Below, one piece after another: positions 35,798 to 41,980 of a stretch of 41,980 nt of DNA. The translations under genes and the position numbers were made by a program. Source of the stretch: JABMQB01 sp964408795 (GTDB lineage: Bacteria; Bacteroidota; Bacteroidia; Bacteroidales; Prolixibacteraceae); assembly GCA_964408795.1 (NCBI GenBank), contig CAYPAW010000115.1, positions 1-41,980 of the forward strand, read 5' to 3'. Under the pieces are notes generated by a model. The model saw nothing but the letters and a program-made list of their open reading frames with translations, made no database searches and was not told the origin of the DNA. The first letter of the stretch is position 1. Each line of letters starts with the position of its first letter.

Positions 35798-38125
35798 TCA
35801 GTGAATAAAAAGGATTTTGGCAATATGGGTTTCATCGCCTGTTTTATCCGATAGAAAGATCAGGTAAACACCTGTTTTCACACGATTTCCGTTCAGGTTG
35901 AGTCCGTTCCAGGTTGCTTGCCCTCCCAGGGATGTGGTTTTATGAACCAGGTTACCGGACACATCGGTAATTTTCACATCGGCTTCCCGGGTGAGGCCTG
36001 TGATGACCACGGGTCCCTGGTAGGTTTCCCTCACCGGATTGGGGTAAACCAGCACGTTTTCAAAATCGGGATTTTTCTCTACGGCGTCTCCCTGATAGGA
36101 GACAATTCCTTCACCGGTACCGATAAACACTTCACCGGTTTTCTGGTTGATAGCCAGGCTGGTTATGGTGTTGGATAGCAACGAACTGTTGGATACGGTG
36201 AAATGAAGGATTTCCTCTTCGCCGTTTTCAGAAATCAGGTAAACCCCGGAATTGCTCGTTCCCATCCATTTCCGGTTGGCACCGTCCACAGCAATTGCTG
36301 TTACGTTTTCGGTTTCCAACAGCGGATGGTAAAGCCCGTCATTCAGGTCCAGTCCGGGCTGGGTAGCATACATGAATCCCGGTTCCCATATGCGTTCCGG
36401 ATGGAAATAAACGGCAACTCCTTTGGAGGTGCCAATCCATACCGAACCGTACAGATCTTCTGCAATGGAGTAAATATCGTTCATGTCGGTTATGAGTTCG
36501 GTCTCTCCGTTGTTGAAGTACGATTTAACCGGTAGATACTTCATTTCCGAACCGTCCTGATTGACTATATAGAGGTTGTGTCCTCTGGGAATTACGAGCC
36601 ATTTATCGTCGTTTCGGGTTACAATCAACGGACCGATGCTTCGTTTGTTGGCCACCTCGGGAAGATGAAAAGACTCCCACTCACCGTCGGGTCTGAAGAC
36701 GCTCAGAACGTCCACCACATCGGAATTGGATATCCAGAGGTTTCCTCCGGAATCAAAAGCCAGACCTCCGATGCGCACGTAGGGTTCTTCGGGTTGGTCT
36801 GGTAAGGCGGTTTGCAGGGAGCTGTTCAACTGGGTGAACCGTTCGACCCATTGTCCGTTCTGTATTTCCAGGAGGCCTCCGCCCCAGGAACCTGCGAACA
36901 CATGGTTTTTATCGGAAGGATCTGCAGCAATGCAGACAATATCCCAGAAGGATGCCATCTCCGGGATCTCATTTTTTGTAAATGAGTACCAGCGGCCCTC
37001 ACGGAACAACTGAAACTGAGGGGCCGTCCAGGTATTGTTCCACGATGAAGTATACCCCCCGGAAGCTACCCAAAGGTCGTTTTCATTGGTATACAGGGTG
37101 AAAGCCCGGTTATCAACCGGTCCGTCCGGGAGAATCGATTCATAAGAAGGTTCTCCCGCTTTCACCAAACCAAGCACTTCATCGGCAATCCATAGTCCGG
37201 AAGATTCCGTATAGAGAGCCTGCACAGGACGACGCTTGTCCGGATCTTCTTCCAAACCCGGATAATGATCAACGCAGGCATATTCCTGATGATTCCGGTT
37301 AAAAATATAAATATTCTTATAAGCGGTCAGGGTCAGATATTGTTCGGAAGCACGGATATCCCTGATGTAGCCGACATAGGAGAGATACCGGTCCCAATGA
37401 TCTCCGTTCTTTAGGTACATTTCATTTTCTTCCCACCGGTCGGTTTTGTAGTGGGCAATCATCCTGCCGTCAAAATTCTCTATGCCCTCATACCTTTCCC
37501 CGGCATGAGGAATCTCCGTGAGGGGGTTCCAGTTCCGGTAGTCGAGCAGATTCGGATCATCCAGGTCGGCCGTGTAAAGGCCTTTGTCGGTAGCGGCATA
37601 GATCGTGTTTCCATCCATATCGATATCAAAAACTGCCAACTGGGATCCTTCTTCCCCGATCAGGTAGGTATCTTTGATCTCCTGACGTTCCAGGTTAACC
37701 ACAACAATCCCGAATCCGCAGGACAGATAGGCCTCCTGACCGTGAAAAAAAATGTTGTTGACCGATTTGTCTCCCGTGATCGATTTTCTTTTTATATCCG
37801 AAAGATTGGTAATGTGGGTTTTGTAGATCAGATCGATGTTGCTGTTTTTATAGACGACCATCAGTACCTGGTTTTCAGGACTGTATTCAATGGTTTGTAT
37901 CGAAAAATCATTCAGTCCGTTCAGGCGGGTGATCGTATGGATGCTCTGATCCGAGGTGTCGTAATAAAACAATCCTCCTTTGGTAGAACAGTAGATCTTA
38001 TTACCGGCAGCAACCACCTGCGTGGCACGGGCAAAAGAGAGGTATTCTTTCCATTCCCCGATTTTTTGTGCAGAAGAAAAAAAAGCCATCCAGATTCCCA
38101 GGGTAACCAGGCAAATCTTTTTCAT
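35798..38125 (-). CDS. porZ: T9SS surface component PorZ
   Basis: This 775-residue protein has a signal peptide (1-19), then a long run of beta-propeller blades: IGEWKEYLSFARATQVVAAG, NKIYCSTKGGLFYYD, ITRLNGLNDFSIQTIEYSP, SDIKRKSITGDKSVNNIFF, LSCGFGIVVVNLERQEIKDT. Later blades carry regulator-propeller-type WIGTSKGVAVY and WMGTSNSGVYLI motifs, and the protein ends in a T9SS sorting domain (VLVYPNPVRETYQGPVVI ... TGVYLIFLSDKTGDE). Length and landmarks match Porphyromonas PorZ (about 776 residues), which holds anionic LPS for the sortase PorU at the cell surface. The gene lies between rdgB and recO. It supports a working T9SS for the sorting-domain proteins in this window. Confidence 0.88.
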   Translation of the reverse strand: MKKICLVTLGIWMAFFSSAQKIGEWKEYLSFARATQVVAAGNKIYCSTKGGLFYYDTSDQSIHTITRLNGLNDFSIQTIEYSPENQVLMVVYKNSNIDLIYKTHITNLSDIKRKSITGDKSVNNIFFHGQEAYLSCGFGIVVVNLERQEIKDTYLIGEEGSQLAVFDIDMDGNTIYAATDKGLYTADLDDPNLLDYRNWNPLTEIPHAGERYEGIENFDGRMIAHYKTDRWEENEMYLKNGDHWDRYLSYVGYIRDIRASEQYLTLTAYKNIYIFNRNHQEYACVDHYPGLEEDPDKRRPVQALYTESSGLWIADEVLGLVKAGEPSYESILPDGPVDNRAFTLYTNENDLWVASGGYTSSWNNTWTAPQFQLFREGRWYSFTKNEIPEMASFWDIVCIAADPSDKNHVFAGSWGGGLLEIQNGQWVERFTQLNSSLQTALPDQPEEPYVRIGGLAFDSGGNLWISNSDVVDVLSVFRPDGEWESFHLPEVANKRSIGPLIVTRNDDKWLVIPRGHNLYIVNQDGSEMKYLPVKSYFNNGETELITDMNDIYSIAEDLYGSVWIGTSKGVAVYFHPERIWEPGFMYATQPGLDLNDGLYHPLLETENVTAIAVDGANRKWMGTSNSGVYLISENGEEEILHFTVSNSSLLSNTITSLAINQKTGEVFIGTGEGIVSYQGDAVEKNPDFENVLVYPNPVRETYQGPVVITGLTREADVKITDVSGNLVHKTTSLGGQATWNGLNLNGNRVKTGVYLIFLSDKTGDETHIAKILFIH

Positions 38126-38185
38126 CGAACGGTATGTTAGAAGTGCTTTCGTCGGCTTGTTCTTAGATGCATTTTTTCGTATTTC

Positions 38186-38782
38186 TCACGCGGTGCCTTT
38201 TTCCTGATCCAGGTTTTTCAGGTAATGAACCAGTTTTTCAACCGCTTTTCCGCGGTGGCTGATTTGATTCTTCCGCGACAGATCCATCTCAGCAAACGTC
38301 TCAGTGTATCCATCAGGGAGAAAAACCGGATCGTAACCAAATCCTTTCGTTCCCCTTCGAGTGGTTAAGATGGTTCCGTTCACCATTCCTTCAAATTGTT
38401 TTTCTTCTCCTGCGATGATCAGGGATATGACAGTTCTAAAACGGGCCCTGCGGTTTTTTATTTTAGCCAGTTTATGTAAAACTTTGTCGATGTTGGCTTC
38501 TGAATTTTTGTCCTCACCGGCATAGCGGGCTGAGTAAACGCCCGGTTCGTTGTGCAAGGCTTCTATTTCGAGGCCGGTATCGTCGGCAAAACAGGAATAC
38601 CCGAATTTGTGATATACAAAAAAAGCCTTTTGGGAAGCATTTTCCTCCAGGGTTTCCTGCTCCTCAGGGATCTCTTCCGTACAACCGATGTCATGAAGAC
38701 TGAGCAATTTAAATGCATCTCCCAGAATATCCTGAAGTTCTTTTCGTTTGTGTTCATTGTGGGTGGCAAATACCAGTTCCAT
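38186..38782 (-). CDS. rdgB: XTP/dITP pyrophosphatase (RdgB/HAM1)
   Basis: The ATG at 38782 gives 198 residues starting MELVFATHNEHKRKEL, the usual opening of this family; an upstream ATG at 38791 adds only MLC. Diagnostic motifs follow: SLHDIGCTEEIPE, a catalytic/metal region CFADDTGLEIEALHNEPGVYSARYAG, and the C-terminal TKGFGYDPVFLPDGYTETFAEM and KNQISHRGKA. It hydrolyses deaminated purine nucleoside triphosphates (XTP, dITP/ITP) to monophosphates, keeping them out of DNA. It lies 60 bases upstream of porZ on the same strand and 49 bases downstream of the lipocalin-like lipoprotein gene. Confidence 0.94.
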   Translation of the reverse strand: MELVFATHNEHKRKELQDILGDAFKLLSLHDIGCTEEIPEEQETLEENASQKAFFVYHKFGYSCFADDTGLEIEALHNEPGVYSARYAGEDKNSEANIDKVLHKLAKIKNRRARFRTVISLIIAGEEKQFEGMVNGTILTTRRGTKGFGYDPVFLPDGYTETFAEMDLSRKNQISHRGKAVEKLVHYLKNLDQEKGTA

Positions 38783-38831
38783 GCAAAGCATTTTGTGAAA
38801 AGGCGATAAAAATAGTCAATTCTTCCGTTAA

Positions 38832-39611
38832 TCACAGAACCGGTGCGCTTTCCACCCGTTCCATTTCGTAGATTTCAATCCGGTTGTCTTCCCTTAATGC
38901 AGTAAATATCATTGTATCTTCCTCAATAAGAATATTCCAGCAATCATAGAATTTGTAGTTTCCTTCGGCAACCTGGGCTGCGGTATAGTTGGTCACCAGA
39001 AAATCACCGTACAGAAAATAACGGGATTCCTCATCGGCATCCACCTGCCAGTTGCCTTCATCATCCTGGTAATAGAATGCAAAGCTTCCGTCGGTCTTGT
39101 ACTCACTGTAAAAAGGTTGGAGGCCGGCAGTTCCCGGTGTAGAGCCGTTTCCGTACCATATGCCGATCAGTGCAGAAGTGTAATCCTTGGTGGCTCTCTG
39201 ACAGGTATAAACTGCCGGATCAGGCAATTCAGTATCGTTCATTAAAAAACGTGTGACCGAATAGGTGAAGGATTCTTCATCCAGCGTTTTAATCTCCATT
39301 TCGATGTGGAAGTCATCATCCAAGCCGTCTATTCCGTCAAGAATGATGTTTTTCCCCTCCACAACGTAGGTGAAGTTTTTGCTCTCAATCCACGATTTGT
39401 TGTTCTCATCGAGTTGATATCCCTGGGCATACATCTGCATCCCGTCCGTGCCGTATTGGCATACAAAGGATGAATCGGCAGGTATGTCTTCCCCGCTGAT
39501 CCGGGTGTTTATCCAGGTTCCGGTTAACAGACAGGCATAGTCGGTTCCTTCTTTATGACAGCCATAAAACAGTAGGAAAACGAATAATCCTGTGTATAAA
39601 AAATTTCTCAT
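38832..39611 (-). CDS. lipoprotein with two lipocalin-like beta domains
   Basis: This 259-residue protein has a signal peptide ending FYGC (lipidated Cys18). Two similar beta-rich halves follow: LLTGTWINTRISGED ... GMQMYAQGYQLDENNKSWIE (about 28-135) and LIGIWYGNGSTPG ... YKTDGSFAFYYQDDEGNW (about 148-259). Each opens with a GTW- or GIWY-type strand, as in lipocalin-like domains of Bacteroidota lipoproteins. These often bind small hydrophobic ligands or act as structural sensors, but no ligand is evident. Cysteines are spaced (CHK, YAC, FVC, YTC, YDC), some of which could be disulfide-bonded. Function unknown. Confidence 0.72.
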   Translation of the reverse strand: MRNFLYTGLFVFLLFYGCHKEGTDYACLLTGTWINTRISGEDIPADSSFVCQYGTDGMQMYAQGYQLDENNKSWIESKNFTYVVEGKNIILDGIDGLDDDFHIEMEIKTLDEESFTYSVTRFLMNDTELPDPAVYTCQRATKDYTSALIGIWYGNGSTPGTAGLQPFYSEYKTDGSFAFYYQDDEGNWQVDADEESRYFLYGDFLVTNYTAAQVAEGNYKFYDCWNILIEEDTMIFTALREDNRIEIYEMERVESAPVL

Positions 39612-39665
39612 AGGATGGTAATTTTACGTTTTGTTTAAACCATATGTTCTGTTCTGCAATCCGGC

Positions 39666-39693
39666 TTCCCGGGGCAATGCACCGGGAATTTTT
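39666..39693. terminator. hairpin with flanking T5 (weak terminator candidate)
   Basis: TTCCCGG (39666-39672) pairs with CCGGGAA (39682-39688) over a 9-base loop, followed by TTTTT on the plus strand. It lies between two minus-strand genes, where the T-run falls on the upstream side, so its direction does not fit a normal terminator for either. It may work with the A-run in reverse or be chance. Confidence 0.25.
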
Positions 39694-39792
39694 ATAGTGT
39701 TCCACCCCTGGTTTGAGCATCAGCCTACAGACCACCTCCCGGATATTTTCGTTCGGCTGATCGGTGGAATAACTTCCCTTTGGGTTGTTTTT

Positions 39793-40845
39793 TTACTCTT
39801 TGTTTTTCCCTTCCTTGGGTTTATCTATATAAATGGGTTTTGCCGAGCTTTCAATGGCTTTGATGGCAATATCTTTCACGCTGGCTTCGGCGGTGACAGC
39901 TTTTTGCGAGAGTTCTTTCAGAGAGGCTTCCATATCTTTTATTTTGCTTTTCAGGGTTTCAATGATATGGTCTTTGAGCTTCAACTCCCCTTCGGTTTCT
40001 TTGGCCATCAGTTCTTTTTTGAAACGGAAATCAGCTTCCAGTTTTTCTGTGTTTTCCTTCACGGCCTTGTTTACGGCTTTTTCCAGTTCATCCGGGAAAG
40101 CTGCTACGTTGGTACGCAATCCCTCCAGTTCTGCTTCAGCGGCTTTTATTTTTTCTTCGCGTTCGGCATATTCTTTTTCGTAGGCTGCTTTTTTATCGGC
40201 AAGTTCTTTTTCGAGTTTTTGTTTTTTCTCTTCATAAAGGTCGGCCTCTTTTTTGCGTGTAATTTTCAGATTGTACTGATATTCTTCCTCCTCGCGGGCA
40301 CGGCTTTTTTTCTTTTCTTCCAGGGCTTCTTTTTCACGGGTTGCATAAAGCTCCTGTTCTTGTTTCCATTGATTTTTCTTTTCAGCCATTTCGGCCTCGA
40401 AGCGTGCTTTTTCGGTTTTCATGGCCTCCTCGAGTTCGGCTTTGCGTTCTGCCATTTCCTGTTCGAACTGTTCTTTCTTTTCTTTCTGAGCCAGGAGCAT
40501 AGCCGACAGCGAATCGGTGTTTGCCGACAACTGGTACAGTTCTTCCAGGTTCTTTTTTTCCAGGCTGATGGCTTCCTGCAACTGTTCGAATCGCTTGAAC
40601 TCCGACAAAAAACGTTCGCCCAGCTTATCGAGCTCCGAGGAAAGTCCTGCCTTCAACCCGCCAATGCTCTTTACAATACCCTCATTGCTCAGGGTTGAGG
40701 CATTTTTTATTACCGCCTCCTGTTTTTGCTGCTCCTGCACCTTCTTGGGTTCTTCTGCTTTTTTCTCCTGTACTTTTTTAAGCAACTCCTCGTACGCTTT
40801 CAGAATTTCACTTTTTGTGTTCCTTGATGTGACTTTTGATTCCAT
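39793..40845 (-). CDS. long coiled-coil protein of unknown function
   Basis: The ATG at 40845 (MESKVTSRNTKSEIL) gives 350 residues; the upstream ATG at 40893 would add a leader of uncertain value. Nearly the whole chain is charged heptad-like alpha-helix: a first helix with KVQEKKAEEPKKVQEQQ, a central region rich in EKK and AEKKNQWKQEQELYATREK, and a C-terminal coiled coil to about residue 330. A Lys-rich tail ends PIYIDKPKEGKNKE. No signal peptide, membrane span or enzymatic motif is seen. Its role is probably structural or scaffolding in the cytoplasm. The many antisense frames here are shadows of Lys/Glu-rich codons. Confidence 0.78.
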   Translation of the reverse strand: MESKVTSRNTKSEILKAYEELLKKVQEKKAEEPKKVQEQQKQEAVIKNASTLSNEGIVKSIGGLKAGLSSELDKLGERFLSEFKRFEQLQEAISLEKKNLEELYQLSANTDSLSAMLLAQKEKKEQFEQEMAERKAELEEAMKTEKARFEAEMAEKKNQWKQEQELYATREKEALEEKKKSRAREEEEYQYNLKITRKKEADLYEEKKQKLEKELADKKAAYEKEYAEREEKIKAAEAELEGLRTNVAAFPDELEKAVNKAVKENTEKLEADFRFKKELMAKETEGELKLKDHIIETLKSKIKDMEASLKELSQKAVTAEASVKDIAIKAIESSAKPIYIDKPKEGKNKE

Positions 40846-40910
40846 GTTTACAATGGTTAATTTGTTATTTATTCGGTTGGTATTGTATGACACAATACTT
40901 CATTCTTCTT

Positions 40911-40918
40911 CAAATGTA
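40911..40918 (-). promoter_or_regulatory. possible -7 box (TACATTTG) for the coiled-coil gene
   Basis: TACATTTG on the minus strand fits the Bacteroidota -7 consensus TAnnTTTG and lies 65 bases before the 40845 start. A TTTTC about 12 bases further upstream is at the wrong spacing for a -33 box, so support is partial. Confidence 0.3.
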
Positions 40919-41031
40919 GTACATAATTTTGAAAAGACGGGGTTCTGTTTTTTTCTTATCTCCCATGTTTTTGTTGCAATAAATACCTCAGGACAGAGCC
41001 ATAGGGGTGGTTTATTTAAAAGATGTATTGT

Positions 41032-41285
41032 TTATAGTTTAATAGCAGGAATCGTATTTTTTGTTTCAGAGATATCATACCCGATAAAATGCAGCGGGTA
41101 TTGCGGGTAATTGGTGATAAATTTTTTGTATTTCGATAATTTGATATTCATGGTGTTGAATTTTACTTCATACGCTTTGTTTTCGCTTAACGGATTGTTA
41201 ATGACAAAATCCACTTCATTTTGGTCGGCTGTTCGCCAGAATTTAATGTTTTCTTCCCGGTATATTTTTGTTTTCTGATTGCAAT
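41032..41285 (-). pseudogene. C-terminal remnant of a DUF4143-type AAA+ ATPase
   Basis: From about 41285 the minus strand reads QKTKIYREENIKFWRTADQN, then EVDFVINNPLSENKAYEVKFN and a tail with KYKKFITNYPQYPLHFIGYD before a stop at 41032. This is the conserved C-terminus of the widespread ATPases with a DUF4143 domain: the hydrophobic WRT-x-EVDFV strand, Tyr-Glu-Val-Lys, then Lys-Tyr-x-x-F. The ATPase and N-terminal DUF4143 parts are absent upstream, so only about 85 residues remain. It is a relic, in line with the repeats and low gene density around it. Confidence 0.65.
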
Positions 41286-41414
41286 TTGGAAAACAGTTTG
41301 TGAAGAATTGTTATTTTACCGGTTTGTCATGCACCTGTAATTATTGTGAATTCTTTTTTATTTAAATGCCTTGCAATAGGGTTCGATTACACAAGTATAT
41401 TAATCACATAGTTA
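41286..41414. other. AT-rich non-coding stretch
   Basis: It lies between the ATPase remnant and the repeat block. No gene, terminator or clear motif was seen. Confidence 0.4.
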
Positions 41415-41477
41415 TTTTACTATTTCAATTGCTCCCTCCCACATTCCTTCACACCAGCCGGTCGCGATTCCTCAGGG
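41415..41477 (+). repeat. direct repeat A, copy 1 (63 bp)
   Basis: This segment, starting TTTTACTATTTCAATTGCTC, is identical to 41815-41877 (offset 400). A diverged copy lies at about 41551-41605. It is non-coding. Confidence 0.75.
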
Positions 41478-41549
41478 CACAGAAAAGAACATCCCCAAAA
41501 GGATTATTCGTAAGTGTCACAATTAACATATCATGGTTGTTTTCACCCT

Positions 41550-41708
41550 TCGGAATTGCTCCTTCCCTCATTCCGTCGCACAGGCCAGTCGCGATTCCTC
41601 AGGGGGATGATTGAATGATCTGGCAGTTATGTTATCAGGTTTAATAACATGCTTTTAGTAAACAATAGTGTTCCCTTCGGAATTCCAGTATGGTGCGATT
41701 AAAAGCAA
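41550..41708 (+). repeat. composite repeat A'-B, unit 1
   Basis: A diverged copy of repeat A (about 41551-41605) is followed by repeat B (41606-41708). Repeat B recurs at 41878-41980, offset 272, with only a couple of differences. Its end, about 41680-41707, contains ATTCCAGTATGGTGCGATTA followed by AAAGC, which resembles a CRISPR repeat. Confidence 0.7.
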
Positions 41709-41814
41709 CCGACAACCGACACGTAGCGAAGCGGAGTACCGATTTCCTATCGGGAACCGACAACCTATCCCGATGAAATATTCTCCTTCGTCGAATTTCA
41801 CGGGAAAAGCAACT
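41709..41814. other. spacer between repeat units
   Basis: This short stretch contains ccgacaacc-type low-complexity sequence and a tagcgaagcggag segment. No gene was seen and there is no further copy of the repeat-like motif at spacer distance from 41707. Confidence 0.35.
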
Positions 41815-41980
41815 TTTTACTATTTCAATTGCTCCCTCCCACATTCCTTCACACCAGCCGGTCGCGATTCCTCAGGGGATGATTGAATTATCTGGCAGTT
41901 ATATTATCAGGTTTAATAACATGCTTTTAGTAAACAATAGTGTTCCCTTCGGAATTCCAGTATGGTGCGATTAAAAGCAA
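41815..41980 (+). repeat. composite repeat A-B, unit 2, cut by the window edge
   Basis: Repeat A (41815-41877, identical to 41415-41477) is followed by repeat B (41878-41980). The window ends inside or just after the CRISPR-repeat-like end of B, so whether an array follows cannot be seen. Confidence 0.7.

Noticed and set aside
39631..40698. Long plus-strand Phe-rich frame opposite the coiled-coil gene
   Set aside because: It is the antisense of Lys/Glu-rich codons (Phe/Leu-rich by mirror), not a membrane protein.

Overview
The window reads as chromosomal DNA of a Bacteroidota bacterium, probably from the Bacteroidales/Marinilabiliales side; I cannot name a genus. Four intact secreted proteins and one orphan fragment end in type IX secretion system (T9SS) C-terminal sorting domains. 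The T9SS surface component PorZ is encoded here beside recO and rdgB. Lipoproteins are common, Shine-Dalgarno sites are mostly absent, and a Bacteroidota-type -7 box (TAnnTTTG) can be found.

Layout. Positions 1-5000 are clearly A+T-rich and partly decayed. They hold an MFS transporter, a SAM methyltransferase, a CGGC-domain protein, a small Cys-rich protein, a radical SAM gene split by an amber codon, a frameshifted NifX-like remnant, an orphan sorting-domain fragment, and a minus-strand pseudogene with three in-frame stops. Positions 5000-8400 (minus strand) hold a T9SS cargo protein, an unlisted 44-residue basic protein, and a TPR/LuxR-type regulator broken by a frameshift and a stop. Positions 8760-23400 are a surface and secretion region: a clostripain-like lipoprotein peptidase, a lipoprotein of unknown function, a T9SS-exported peptidylarginine/agmatine deiminase-like enzyme, an HPr-kinase-like P-loop protein preceded by a frame-disrupted peptide gene, and two tandem paralogous giants of about 1,300 residues built from 15 and 14 cysteine-bearing 46-48-residue repeats, FN3-like modules and a T9SS tail.

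Positions 23500-33000 are carbohydrate metabolism: a GH51 arabinofuranosidase diverging from a Tat-exported TIM-barrel isomerase-like protein, then a trehalose locus. In that locus a beta-phosphoglucomutase-like HAD protein, a GH65 phosphorylase and a uridine-kinase-like protein form a tight minus-strand operon, diverging from a fused OtsA-OtsB. Together they would make trehalose from UDP-glucose and glucose-6-P and recycle it phosphorolytically.

Positions 33000-41000 are housekeeping and envelope genes: a SPOR lipoprotein, an AmmB-AmmA fusion, recO, porZ, rdgB, a lipocalin-like lipoprotein and a long coiled-coil protein. The right edge (41000-41980) is non-coding and repeat-rich, with the tail of a DUF4143-type ATPase and a duplicated block ending in a CRISPR-repeat-like motif exactly at the window edge.

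No rRNA, tRNA, intact transposase or complete CRISPR array was seen. The most interesting items are the twin repeat adhesins, the deiminase-like exoenzyme, the kinase with its frame-disrupted peptide neighbour, and the decayed CGGC/radical SAM cassette.
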